The notes below the pieces were generated by a model. It was not told where the DNA came from, ran no database searches, and worked only from the letters and a program-made list of their open reading frames with translations. Source: Limimaricola sp. (GTDB lineage: Bacteria > Pseudomonadota > Alphaproteobacteria > Rhodobacterales > Rhodobacteraceae). Taken from it: 64,000 bases of DNA. Position numbers and translations under genes: made by a program. The stretch lies in assembly GCF_016125575.1 (NCBI RefSeq), contig NZ_WGLM01000003.1:1-64000 (forward strand). Direction: 5' to 3'. Positions 44,136-52,646 of this stretch are shown here, one piece after another (position 1 is the first letter of the stretch; each line of letters begins with the position of its first letter).

Positions 44136-45182
44136 ATGAAGAACATGATGATGTCCGCCCTTCTGACCGGCACGCTGCTGGTCGGCACCGCCGCAACCGC
44201 CGAGCAGTTGTCGGTCGTCGGCAGCTGGAGCAGCCTGCCCCTGTACAAACAGTTCACAACACCTTTCTGGACCGAGGAATTGCCGAAGCTGACAAATGCC
44301 GATTTCACGGCACAGCTGACCAGCTTCGACCAGATGGGCATTGCCGGCGGCGACGTGTTCCGGATGCTGGGCGATGGCGTGTTCGACGTCGGCCAAACCG
44401 TGGGCGACTACACCGTTGGAGATGCGCCCGAGCTGGAAGGCCTCGATGTTCCGTTGGTCGCCACCACCGCAGCGCAGGCCAAGGCGATGGTCGATGCCGC
44501 CCGCCCGATGGTAGAAGACATCATGCATGACCGTTTCAATGCTGAACTGCTGGGGATCGCGCCCTATCCGCCGCAGATCGTTTTCTGCAATGGCGAGGTC
44601 AATTCGCTGGCCGATCTGAAGGGCAAGAAGGTGCGCGGCTCGGGCCGAATGACGACCAAGCTTCTCGAGGCATTGGGTGCCGAAGGCGTCAACATCGCCT
44701 TCTCCGAAGTCCCGGGTTCGTTGCAGCGCGGGGTCATCGATTGTGCCGTGACCGGTGCCGGTTCGGGCTATTCGGCCGGTTGGTGGGAAGTCTCTGATCA
44801 TCTGCTGACATTGCCGCTGGGCGGTTGGGATCCGGTCGTGATCGCAATGAACAAGGACCGGTTCGACGCGTTGCCGGCGGATCAGCAGGCCGAATTGAAG
44901 CAGGCCGTGAAAACCGGGTTGGAAGACAAGGCATGGGATGCGGCGCAAGGCGGCCTGACCAACGATATCGCCTGCCTGACCGGCAATGGCGACTGCCCGT
45001 CAGGCAAGCCGGCCTCGATGACGCTGGTCCAGGCCTCTGACGCCGACATGGCCACCGCCCGCAAGGTGCTGGAAACCGAGGTGCTTCCCGAATGGGCCGA
45101 CCGCGCCGGCGCCGATTGGGTCAAACGCTGGAACGACAGCGTGGGCAAGGTGGTGGGCGTCACAATCCCCGTCGCGAACTGA
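44136..45182 (+). CDS. TRAP transporter substrate-binding protein (DctP type)
   Basis: A 348-residue periplasmic receptor with signal peptide MKNMMMSALLTGTLLVGTAATA (cleavage about residue 22). DctP features include FDQMGIAGGDVFRMLGDGVFDVGQ, LADLKGKKVRGSGRMTTKLLEALGA and SEVPGSLQRGVIDCAVTGAGSG, where Arg in KVRG typically binds the carboxylate of the ligand. Cys pairs at ACLTGNGDC may form a disulfide. It is followed 11 nt on by the small permease. Confidence 0.9.
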   Translation: MKNMMMSALLTGTLLVGTAATAEQLSVVGSWSSLPLYKQFTTPFWTEELPKLTNADFTAQLTSFDQMGIAGGDVFRMLGDGVFDVGQTVGDYTVGDAPELEGLDVPLVATTAAQAKAMVDAARPMVEDIMHDRFNAELLGIAPYPPQIVFCNGEVNSLADLKGKKVRGSGRMTTKLLEALGAEGVNIAFSEVPGSLQRGVIDCAVTGAGSGYSAGWWEVSDHLLTLPLGGWDPVVIAMNKDRFDALPADQQAELKQAVKTGLEDKAWDAAQGGLTNDIACLTGNGDCPSGKPASMTLVQASDADMATARKVLETEVLPEWADRAGADWVKRWNDSVGKVVGVTIPVAN

Positions 45183-45193
45183 GGCCGCGCCGC

Positions 45194-45745
45194 ATGGACC
45201 GTATCGAGAGATTGGAAGGCGCGCTGCGGCGCGCCAACCGCCTTGTCGCGCTGGTGCTCGGTGCGGTCCTTGTCGCGACCGTTGTCTTCATCCTGATCGA
45301 CGTGGTCGGCCGCAAGACCGGCCTTGGCTCGCTTGGCGGATCAGACGAAATCTCGGGCTACGTCATGGCCAGCGTCGCCAGTTGGGGGTTGGCCTGTGCG
45401 TTGCTCGACCGGGCACATGTCCGCATTGACCTGATCCGGCAGCGGCTGGGCCAGACCGGACAGGCGCTGATGGATCTGTTCGCGATGATCCTTACCAACG
45501 GCATCGTGCTGATGATTGCGTGGTACTGCTGGCCAGTCCTTCAGAAAAGTATCGCAAGAGACTCCCATGCGAACACGCCTCTGGAAACGCCGCTGTGGAT
45601 TCCACAAGGCATCTGGTTTTCGGGATGGGCATGGTTTGCCCTCAGCGCCACGGCGCTAAGCCTGATCGGACTGGCTTATTTCCTTGCCGGCAAACGCGCA
45701 GAGATGGCCGGCGCAATCGGCTTTGGTTCGGAGCTTGATCAATGA
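45194..45745 (+). CDS. TRAP transporter small permease (DctQ type)
   Basis: A 183-residue membrane protein with four hydrophobic segments (about 18-40, 55-75, 95-118, 140-165). Start taken at ATG 45194 (MDRIERLEGALRRANRLVALV), just after the DctP stop; the frame upstream overlaps DctP. It pairs with the large permease, overlapping its ATG by 4 bp. Confidence 0.9.
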   Translation: MDRIERLEGALRRANRLVALVLGAVLVATVVFILIDVVGRKTGLGSLGGSDEISGYVMASVASWGLACALLDRAHVRIDLIRQRLGQTGQALMDLFAMILTNGIVLMIAWYCWPVLQKSIARDSHANTPLETPLWIPQGIWFSGWAWFALSATALSLIGLAYFLAGKRAEMAGAIGFGSELDQ

Positions 45746-47025
45746 TCGTTTCCGTCGCCGTTTCCTTGCTGGCGCTGATGGCGCTGTCGATCCCGGTGGG
45801 CATCGTGCTGTTCATCCTCGGCATCGGCGTGGGCGAATTCTACTCGGCCTTCCCTTTACTGCGGGGCCTGGGTCAGGTGATCTGGTCGGCCTCTTCCTCT
45901 TCAACCCTGATCGCGATCCCGCTTTTCGTGATGCTGGGCGAAATTCTGGTCCGCGGCGGCGTGGCCGCGCGCACCTATGCCGCCCTCGACAAATGGTTAA
46001 GCTGGCTGCCGGGCGGACTGATCCACGCCAACATTGCCACCGCCACGATGTTTTCTGCCACATCCGGATCGTCCGTCGCGACGGCGGCGACGGTGGCGAC
46101 CGTGGCGATGCCGCAGGCCGACAAGTTGGGCTATGACCCGCGGCTGTTTTCCGGTGCGATCGCCGCGGGGGGCACGCTGGGCATCCTGATACCACCCTCG
46201 ATCAACCTGATCGTCTATGGATTCCTCACCGAAACCTCGATTCCGCAACTATTCTCGGCCGGCCTTCTGCCGGGCCTGCTGATGGCACTGGCCTTTGTCA
46301 CCGTCACCGCCGCGATCTGCGCTTGGCGCCCGTCGCTGGGCGGCCCGTCACGCAGTTTCACCTGGGGCGAACGTCTGGCCAGCCTTGTCGAACTGGTTCC
46401 GATCGTCATCCTTTTCACCGTGGTCATCGGCTCGATCTACGCAGGCTGGGCAACGCCCACGGAATCCGCTGCTGTCGGCGTGGTCATTGCGGCCCTCATC
46501 GCGGTGGTGCTGGGCAACGGCCTGGGGCTGGCCACAATCGCCGAGGCGCTGCACGGCACGATCCGGATCTCGGCGATGATCACGCTTGTGATAACCGGGG
46601 CCTATTTCCTCAACTTTGCAATGACCTCGGCGGGGCTGGGACGGCAACTGACCGACCTGTTGGAAAACTCGGGCTTTTCGCCCTTCGGCACGCTGATGCT
46701 GGTCGTTGGCCTTTACCTGGTTCTGGGTTTCTTCATCGAGACGCTGTCATTGATGGTCGCCACCATTCCAATCATCGTTCCGATCATCGCGGGCCTTGGT
46801 TACGACAAGGTCTGGTTCGGCGTGCTGATGATCGTGCTGATCGAGATGGCACTGATTACGCCGCCGGTCGGCCTGAACCTTTTCGTGGTGCAAAGCACCC
46901 GTGGCAAAGGCTCGATGAACGAGGTGATCCTTGGCGCGATCCCTTATGTCCTCGTGATGTTGTGCATGATCGCGGCGCTGATTGCCTTTCCGGGGCTGGC
47001 GCTTTGGCTGCCTTCGGTTCTGTAA
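45742..47025 (+). CDS. TRAP transporter large permease (DctM type)
   Basis: A 427-residue membrane protein with about eleven hydrophobic segments and DctM landmarks: LFVMLGEILVRGGVAAR, SGSSVATAATVATVAMPQ, GGTLGILIPPSINLIVYGFLTE and ITPPVGLNLFVV. It forms the ion-coupled channel of the TRAP system for an organic acid. It overlaps DctQ by 4 bp. Confidence 0.94.
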   Translation: MIVSVAVSLLALMALSIPVGIVLFILGIGVGEFYSAFPLLRGLGQVIWSASSSSTLIAIPLFVMLGEILVRGGVAARTYAALDKWLSWLPGGLIHANIATATMFSATSGSSVATAATVATVAMPQADKLGYDPRLFSGAIAAGGTLGILIPPSINLIVYGFLTETSIPQLFSAGLLPGLLMALAFVTVTAAICAWRPSLGGPSRSFTWGERLASLVELVPIVILFTVVIGSIYAGWATPTESAAVGVVIAALIAVVLGNGLGLATIAEALHGTIRISAMITLVITGAYFLNFAMTSAGLGRQLTDLLENSGFSPFGTLMLVVGLYLVLGFFIETLSLMVATIPIIVPIIAGLGYDKVWFGVLMIVLIEMALITPPVGLNLFVVQSTRGKGSMNEVILGAIPYVLVMLCMIAALIAFPGLALWLPSVL

Positions 47026-47030
47026 CGGCG

Positions 47031-47705
47031 ATGGAGCTTCCGTTTCACAGCGCGGGCAAGGCGATGCCGCTTTCTCCCACGGCGCTGATCGTTGCCGGAT
47101 GGACCGGGCGCGATCAAGCCGCCATTGCCCATCATATTGAGGAACTCGCCGCACTGGGGGTGCCCGCGCCCTCGTCCACGCCGCTTTACTACCGCGCGGC
47201 GGCAGCCCTTCTGACCACCGCACCCATGATCGAGGTGGTCGGCCCCGACACCTCGGGCGAGGCCGAACCGATGATCGTGATCATCGACGGGCAGAGCTAC
47301 ATCGGGTTGGCGTCGGACCACACCGACCGGGCGCTCGAGGCGCATTCCGTCGCCCTGTCCAAGCAAATCTGCGCCAAGCCCTGCGCGCCCGAATTGTGGC
47401 CATGGGAGACGGTGGCTGACCGGTTCGATGATATCGCACTGGACAGCTGGATCGAAGATGACGGCGCGTGGGTGGCCTACCAGTCCGGTACACTGGCCGC
47501 GCTCCGGCCGCTTGCCACCCTGCTGGAGAGGAGCCGGCTGGGCGATCTTGCGGCTGAGGGCTCCTGTGCGATGCTCTGCGGCACGCTGCCCACGATCGGC
47601 GGCGTGCGGCCCGCGGCGCGGTTCAGGATGCGGCTGCGCGACCCCGCCAGCGGACGCGAGATCACGCACAGCTACGAAACCCGCGCCCTGCCGAAGATCG
47701 CGTGA
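47031..47705 (+). CDS. DUF2848 family protein
   Basis: A 224-residue soluble protein matching the DUF2848 family (ALIVAGWTGRDQAAIAHHIEELAALGVPAPSSTPLYYRAA; IGLASDHTDRALEAHSVALSKQICAKPCAPELWPW). Its start at ATG 47031 lies 5 nt after the DctM stop. The family is often found beside fumarylacetoacetate-hydrolase-like or transport genes and has no established reaction to my knowledge. Here it ends the LysR/DUF1445/TRAP operon. Confidence 0.75.
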   Translation: MELPFHSAGKAMPLSPTALIVAGWTGRDQAAIAHHIEELAALGVPAPSSTPLYYRAAAALLTTAPMIEVVGPDTSGEAEPMIVIIDGQSYIGLASDHTDRALEAHSVALSKQICAKPCAPELWPWETVADRFDDIALDSWIEDDGAWVAYQSGTLAALRPLATLLERSRLGDLAAEGSCAMLCGTLPTIGGVRPAARFRMRLRDPASGREITHSYETRALPKIA

Positions 47706-47843
47706 CCCTGATAGAGGGGCGCCTTTGGTGTCGTGCTGTTGCCATGACAAAATGTGAGTCGATCTGACACCGCCAAGCGTGTCGATCCGCGCACCCGCCC
47801 TGATCCCGACAGTCCTGGCCGAAACACCATTGCCAAGATTCTG

Positions 47844-47861
47844 ATTGCATACGTATGCTAA
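47844..47861. promoter_or_regulatory. LacI-type operator O1 upstream of the SnoaL-like gene
   Basis: ATTGCATACGTATGCTAA matches the consensus TTTGCATACGTATGCAAA at 16 of 18 positions and has a perfect 12-bp palindromic core (47847-47858). It lies about 93 nt before the SnoaL-like ATG. Three other copies are found at 49239, 57731 and 57901. Confidence 0.75.
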
Positions 47862-47953
47862 TGCGATCACATCTTTCGCGGCCAAGCTATGCTTGGACGA
47901 GACATGCGACCGAGTCGCGACCCGCAGAAAGAGACACGAGGCAGGAGATGGCC

Positions 47954-49117
47954 ATGGCAGACAAAAGCGACACCGCCAAGGGAACGGGCGAACTCGCGCC
48001 GGCACGGGCGGAAAAGGTGATGCAGGTCGAGCGGCACGACTACCCCGATCTTGCCCCCGCCGAAGGCAAGCGCACACAGGCGATGCGGGGGTTTGACCCG
48101 ATCTATACCGACATCGTCGACTATATCGTTCGCTGTACGCACAAGATCTGGGACGAGCGTGACATTGGCCTGATCTATTCGCACTACACCCACAACTGTG
48201 TGCTCTACGGCACGACCGGCACGCTTTATACCCGCGAAGAGGTTGTTCGCGACACGATCCAGCGGCTTGTCTCCTATCCGGAACGACGCGGCATGGCGAC
48301 CCAGGTGATCTGGAAAGGCAACGAGGATGACGGGTTTTACACCTCGCATCTGGTGACCGGCACCGGGCGGCACACCCAAGGCGGCCCCCTTGGCGCGCCA
48401 ACTGGGCGGATGTTCACCTCGCGCACCATTGCCGACTGCATGATCTATGAAAACAAGATCTATCGCGAATGGGTGGTGGCCGACACAACCGCGATTCTTC
48501 AGCAACTTGGGGTCGATGTGCAGGCCTATGCCGAGAGGATCGCCAAGGCGAGCTTCGACAAGGGCGTTGTCTCGTTGGACATCGGCGAGAACCGCCACAT
48601 GATTGGCCAATATCCGCCCGAGGCCGAAGCCGACACGTCGCTGGCATCGACAGAAGTGGAAAGGCACACGCTGCGCTGGATGCACGATGTCTACAATCGC
48701 AAGATGCTGGGCACCATTGCCAAGGTTTGCGCGCCAACGGTGCAGTATCACGGGCCGCTGATGGCCGAACTTTACGGCGTTGCCTCTGTCATTCATCAGA
48801 CACTTGGCCTGATCGGGTCCTTGCCGGATGCCGCCTTTACACCGCAGCACATCTGCTCAAACCTTTGCGAAGAGGGCGGCGAAAAGGTCGCGGTGCGCTG
48901 GATCATGGAAGGCCACCACCTTGGCTACGGCATCCTGAACCACCTCGGCGCGCCCACCGGCAAACGGGTGCAGGTCATGGGGATCAGCCACTTCCACTAC
49001 AAGAATGGCAAGATCGTCGACGAGTGGCGCGTCTATGACGAGGCGTCGATGCTGGTGCAGGTGAAACTGGCGCAGATGGCCGACGCCAAGGCGGCCACAC
49101 TGTCAGCTCCGGACTGA
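47954..49117 (+). CDS. Tandem SnoaL/NTF2-like protein
   Basis: A 387-residue soluble protein with two NTF2-like halves. The first (~40-190) shows YSHYTHNCVLYGTTGTLYTREEVVRDTIQRLVSYP; the second (~220-370) shows WMHDVYNRKMLGTIAKVCAPTVQYHGPLMAELYGVASVIHQ and ISHFHYKNGKIVDEWRVYDE, a SnoaL signature. Members are small cyclases, isomerases, hydrolases or ligand-binding proteins. Start taken at ATG 47954, 6 nt after AGGAG; ATG 47948 is an alternative. It is transcribed alone between operator O1 and a strong terminator, and its job in the LacI regulon is unknown. Confidence 0.8.
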   Translation: MADKSDTAKGTGELAPARAEKVMQVERHDYPDLAPAEGKRTQAMRGFDPIYTDIVDYIVRCTHKIWDERDIGLIYSHYTHNCVLYGTTGTLYTREEVVRDTIQRLVSYPERRGMATQVIWKGNEDDGFYTSHLVTGTGRHTQGGPLGAPTGRMFTSRTIADCMIYENKIYREWVVADTTAILQQLGVDVQAYAERIAKASFDKGVVSLDIGENRHMIGQYPPEAEADTSLASTEVERHTLRWMHDVYNRKMLGTIAKVCAPTVQYHGPLMAELYGVASVIHQTLGLIGSLPDAAFTPQHICSNLCEEGGEKVAVRWIMEGHHLGYGILNHLGAPTGKRVQVMGISHFHYKNGKIVDEWRVYDEASMLVQVKLAQMADAKAATLSAPD

Positions 49118-49152
49118 GCTAGCCCACATCGCTGGAACCCGGTCTGCCCTGA

Positions 49153-49188
49153 ACCCGGTCCGCTCCACGGCGGGCCGGGTCGTTTTTT
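49153..49188 (+). terminator. Rho-independent terminator after the SnoaL-like gene
   Basis: An 11-bp stem (49153-49163 with 49170-49180, one T-G pair) with a 6-nt loop is followed by CGTTTTTT. It lies 36 nt after the stop codon and separates the SnoaL-like gene from the ABC operon. Confidence 0.88.
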
Positions 49189-49238
49189 GGGCAATGGCCG
49201 GTGCCCCGGCAAAACCGGATGCGCGCCTCACAATTATG

Positions 49239-49256
49239 TTTGCAATCGTATGCAAA
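49239..49256. promoter_or_regulatory. LacI-type operator O2 upstream of the third ABC operon
   Basis: TTTGCAATCGTATGCAAA has perfect 6-bp arms (TTTGCA/TGCAAA) and matches the consensus at 16 of 18 positions. TTGCAA within it may serve as -35 with TAGCAT (49264-49269) as -10, so repressor binding would block the promoter. Confidence 0.75.
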
Positions 49257-49354
49257 GAGTGCTTAGCATTTTGAACAGAGCAAGCGCAGACAGCGGCTCA
49301 GGCTGAAACCCGATCGGAAACTCGGGCGCGGCAACACCAGCAGAGGGGTGCAAA

Positions 49355-50611
49355 ATGACTATCAAACTGACAAGGGCTTTCGCAGCAGGGGCAGTAAGTG
49401 TTGCCGCCCTCCTCGCCGGTGGCGGGGCCGCTTTGGCCGACTGTGGCATTCAGGGCGCGGCTTCGGTCCGCATTCTGTCCAACGACTTCGAGGCGCTGCG
49501 TCTCGTCAACTCCACCGCCGCGGAATGTGCTTCGGCCACGGTGACGGTGACGTCGAACGCGACGGCCGAACACAAGAACATCCAAGTCCCGGCATTGACG
49601 GCAAATCCGGCCGAATACACCGTGGCGATGGTTGCCAACAACTCGATCGTGCCACTGCTGAACGCCGGCCTGATCCGCCCGCTGGATGATCTGGTCGCCA
49701 AATACGGTGCCTCGCTGCAGCCGAACCAGTTGATCAAGATCGACGGCAAGGTCATGGCGATCGCCTTCATGGGCAATGGCCAGCACTTGTTCTACCGCAA
49801 GGACATTCTGGCAGCAGCCGGCCTGGACGTGCCGACCTCCTATGAAGACGTTCTGGCCGATGCGCAGATCATCCAAGACAAGGGCCTGATGCAGTATCCG
49901 CTGGCCGCGTCGGACAAGCCCGGCTGGGATCTGGCCGCGGAATTCGTCAACATGTACCTGGGCACCGGCGCCGATTTCTTCGTTCCCGGCTCGGCTGAAC
50001 TGGCCATCGACAACGAAAATGGCATGAAGGTGCTGGCGACGATGCGCGCCATGACCAAGTTCATGAACCCCGACTATCTGACCTATGATGCAAACGAGCT
50101 GAACAAGGTCTGGGATGCCGGCTCGGTCGCCCTGATGAACCAGTGGGGCTCGCTGGCTGGCGCGGCCATTGATCCCAAGACCGCCAACCCCGATGTTGCC
50201 GCAAACACCGGCTTTGCCGCGGCACCGACCATCGGTGGCGGCACGATCCCGGCGGCGGCCCTTTGGTGGGATGGCTTCAGCATTGCCAAGAACATCTCGG
50301 ACGAAGATGCCGCGGCCTCGTTCCAGGCAATGGTGCATGCCATCAGCCCGGACATGGTCAAGGCGCATCCGGATGTCGCGACCTGGCTGGTGGCCGGCTA
50401 CTCCCCCGGCCCGGCGGCCGTCGGCGTGATCGCCAATGCCACCGAGGGCGCCCAAGCCTATCCGATGCAGCCCTACATGGGTTTGCTGCACACTGCGCTG
50501 TCCACCGGCCTCGCCGACTTCATTGCCGGCAAGGAAGATGCCGAGCAGGCTCTGAAGGACGTCAAGGCCAGCTATGACGCTTCGGCCAAGGAAGCCGGGT
50601 TTCTGAACTGA
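49355..50611 (+). CDS. Periplasmic sugar-binding protein (solute-binding family 1), third importer
   Basis: A 418-residue receptor with signal peptide MTIKLTRAFAAGAVSVAALLAGGGAALA (cleavage near residue 28; DCGIQ starts the mature protein). Features include MVANNSIVPLLNAGLIRPLDDLVAKYG, FMGNGQHLFYRKDILAAAGLDVPTSYEDV and GDAAASFQ-like SDEDAAASFQAMVHA. Regulated by LacI through O2. The ligand is probably a sugar or sugar-like compound with an amide, given the amidase in the locus (inference). Confidence 0.9.
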   Translation: MTIKLTRAFAAGAVSVAALLAGGGAALADCGIQGAASVRILSNDFEALRLVNSTAAECASATVTVTSNATAEHKNIQVPALTANPAEYTVAMVANNSIVPLLNAGLIRPLDDLVAKYGASLQPNQLIKIDGKVMAIAFMGNGQHLFYRKDILAAAGLDVPTSYEDVLADAQIIQDKGLMQYPLAASDKPGWDLAAEFVNMYLGTGADFFVPGSAELAIDNENGMKVLATMRAMTKFMNPDYLTYDANELNKVWDAGSVALMNQWGSLAGAAIDPKTANPDVAANTGFAAAPTIGGGTIPAAALWWDGFSIAKNISDEDAAASFQAMVHAISPDMVKAHPDVATWLVAGYSPGPAAVGVIANATEGAQAYPMQPYMGLLHTALSTGLADFIAGKEDAEQALKDVKASYDASAKEAGFLN

Positions 50612-50621
50612 CGCCATCCAG

Positions 50622-50649
50622 TTGCCCGGCTATCAAGGTAGCCGGGCAA
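50622..50649 (+). terminator. Stem-loop between third binding-protein gene and its permease
   Basis: TTGCCCGGCTA (50622-50632) pairs perfectly with TAGCCGGGCAA (50639-50649), 11 bp with a 6-nt loop, 10 nt after the stop codon. No T tract follows, suggesting a 3'-end-protecting hairpin that favours binding-protein mRNA. Confidence 0.75.
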
Positions 50650-50740
50650 TACTGCTTGCGGGGCGCCATCGTCGCCCTGAACATCGGGATCCGGAAAGCC
50701 ATGGATCCGCCCGACCCGTCCTCAAAACTGGATCGCCCCG

Positions 50741-51772
50741 ATGCCGCATCGCACCTTCTTCACCTTCATATTCCCGTCGATCTTGGCGATGGTGTTGTTC
50801 ATCACGCTGCCGATCATCTCGGTGGCGGTGCAATCGATGTACATTGAACATCCGGCGATCCTGACCACGGTGGAAAGTTGCGGCCCATTCGGCTGCAGCA
50901 AGCAAAGCAAGGTCGATGTTGCGGCGATGGCCAAGCTGAAGGCCGAAGAGCCGATGGGCCAGTTCGCGGGTCTGTCCAATTACCTGAACCACAACCACCT
51001 TGCGCTGAACGATCTGCGCGAGATCTTCAGCCAGAACAACAGCTTCAGCGGCATTGTTTCGGCGCTGATGAACCTGCCCTTCTACCGGGCGCTGGCCTTT
51101 ACCCTGACCTATTGCTTTGTCGTGACGCCGCTGGCCATGATGCTTGGCTTTGCCATCGCTCTGGCGGTGAACACGATGCCAAAGATACTGAAAGGGCCCG
51201 CGATCTTCGTGTCGATCCTGCCGATGATCATCACGCCGCTGGTCGGCTCGCTGATCCTGGCATGGATGTTCAACCCGGCGGGGATCTTTGGCGCGACATT
51301 GCAATGGCTGGCCAATGATCCGGGGCTCAGCCTGCGCGCCTCGCCCGTGCTGACCTGGATCGTGGTGCTGGTCTACGGAGTGTGGACCAACGGGCCGTTT
51401 TCCTTCGTCATATTCTATGCCGGCTTGCAGACCGTGCCCCAGGACACGGTGGAATCGGCGCGCATCGACGGCGCCAGCCGCTGGCAGATCACGCGTTTCG
51501 TCATCATCCCTCATCTTGTTCCACTGGCCACTTTCGTGGCGCTGGTACAGCTGATGGACAATTTCCGTGTCTTCGAACCCATCGTCGGCTTTTCAGCGCA
51601 GGCCAATGCAACCTCGCTGTCGTGGCTGGTGTTCAACGATCTGGTCAGTTCGGACAACCCGCAGTTCGGCTCGGCCGGGGCCACCTCGGTTATCACCATC
51701 ATCGGGGTGCTGATCCTGCTCAGCCCGGTCTTGCTGCGCACATGGCGCGATTTCAACCGGAAGGTGGTGTAG
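50741..51772 (+). CDS. ABC sugar permease, MalF type, with enlarged first periplasmic loop
   Basis: A 343-residue permease. After a first hydrophobic helix (residues 6-30) there is an unusually long hydrophilic loop (~33-108) containing CGPFGC and a charged helix before the second membrane segment. The remaining segments and the EAA loop (DTVESARIDGASRWQITRFVII) are normal. The ribosome site is weak. It overlaps nothing and follows the stem-loop by 91 nt. Confidence 0.9.
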   Translation: MPHRTFFTFIFPSILAMVLFITLPIISVAVQSMYIEHPAILTTVESCGPFGCSKQSKVDVAAMAKLKAEEPMGQFAGLSNYLNHNHLALNDLREIFSQNNSFSGIVSALMNLPFYRALAFTLTYCFVVTPLAMMLGFAIALAVNTMPKILKGPAIFVSILPMIITPLVGSLILAWMFNPAGIFGATLQWLANDPGLSLRASPVLTWIVVLVYGVWTNGPFSFVIFYAGLQTVPQDTVESARIDGASRWQITRFVIIPHLVPLATFVALVQLMDNFRVFEPIVGFSAQANATSLSWLVFNDLVSSDNPQFGSAGATSVITIIGVLILLSPVLLRTWRDFNRKVV

Positions 51773-51773
51773 G

Positions 51774-52643
51774 ATGCCCCGCCAACCTCTTGCGCTGAAA
51801 ACCCTGACGAATGCCTTTCTGGTGTTCTGGCTTCTCGCGGCCGTCTTCCCCTTTGCGTGGACGGTCTGGGGCAGTTTCAAGGTCGAGGCGGACTTCTTCT
51901 CGCGCCAGTCATGGTGGTACGCGATCGAGGGAATACGCACCACGCAACAGACCGGCGGCGCCTTCACTTTGGACGGCTATCGCGGTGCGTGGATCCTGAA
52001 CGAATTCTGGAAGCCGGTGATCAACACCCTGATCGTGACCATTTCGGTCACCTTCATCTCGCTTCTGGTCGGAACACTCGGCGGCTATGCACTGGCCCGG
52101 TCAAACCGTCGCTACGCATTCTGGATCCTGATCGCGGCGCTGGTGTTTCGGGCAATGCCGCCGATCACGTTGGTCTCGGGCTATCTGCTGCCGTTCTTTC
52201 AGCTGAACATCTGGGGCTTTCTGCCCACGACGATCATCGTTCTGGTCGCCATCAATCAGCCCTTCACGTTGTGGATGCTGCACAGTTTCTTCCTGTCGAT
52301 CCCGAAGGATCTTGATGAAAGTGCCCTTGTCGACGGCTGCACCCGGTTTCAGGCCTTCCGCATGGTCATCATCCCGGTGATGTGGCCGGGCGTCATTACC
52401 ACCGGCCTTTTCAGCTTCCTGCTGGGCTATAACGACTTTGCCGTCACATCGATGCTGCTGCGACAAGAGAACCAGACGATGATCCCGAAGATCGCGTCAT
52501 TCCTCGGCTCGATCCAAAGCGAGGGCAACGTCATGTATGCTGTCGCCGCAGTCGTCTCGGCCACGGTGCCGTTGTTCGTCCTCGTTCTTTTCTTCCAGAG
52601 ACAGATCGTGTCCGGCCTGACCGCCGGTGCGGTGAAAGGGTAA
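51774..52643 (+). CDS. ABC sugar permease, MalG type
   Basis: A 289-residue inner-membrane permease with six hydrophobic segments and EAA loop IPKDLDESALVDGCTRFQAFRMVII. It ends RQIVSGLTAGAVKG. It starts 1 nt after the MalF-type gene stop and precedes the ATPase gene by 3 nt. Confidence 0.92.
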   Translation: MPRQPLALKTLTNAFLVFWLLAAVFPFAWTVWGSFKVEADFFSRQSWWYAIEGIRTTQQTGGAFTLDGYRGAWILNEFWKPVINTLIVTISVTFISLLVGTLGGYALARSNRRYAFWILIAALVFRAMPPITLVSGYLLPFFQLNIWGFLPTTIIVLVAINQPFTLWMLHSFFLSIPKDLDESALVDGCTRFQAFRMVIIPVMWPGVITTGLFSFLLGYNDFAVTSMLLRQENQTMIPKIASFLGSIQSEGNVMYAVAAVVSATVPLFVLVLFFQRQIVSGLTAGAVKG

Positions 52644-52646
52644 CCC

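Noticed and set aside
46323-47030. Upstream extension of the DUF2848 frame through the DctM gene
   Set aside because: It lies inside a clearly coding DctM gene in another frame; family similarity begins at ATG 47031.
47706-47740. Possible terminator after the DUF2848 gene (CCCT..AGGGG)
   Set aside because: The stem is only 4-5 bp and there is no T tract; too weak to report as a terminator.
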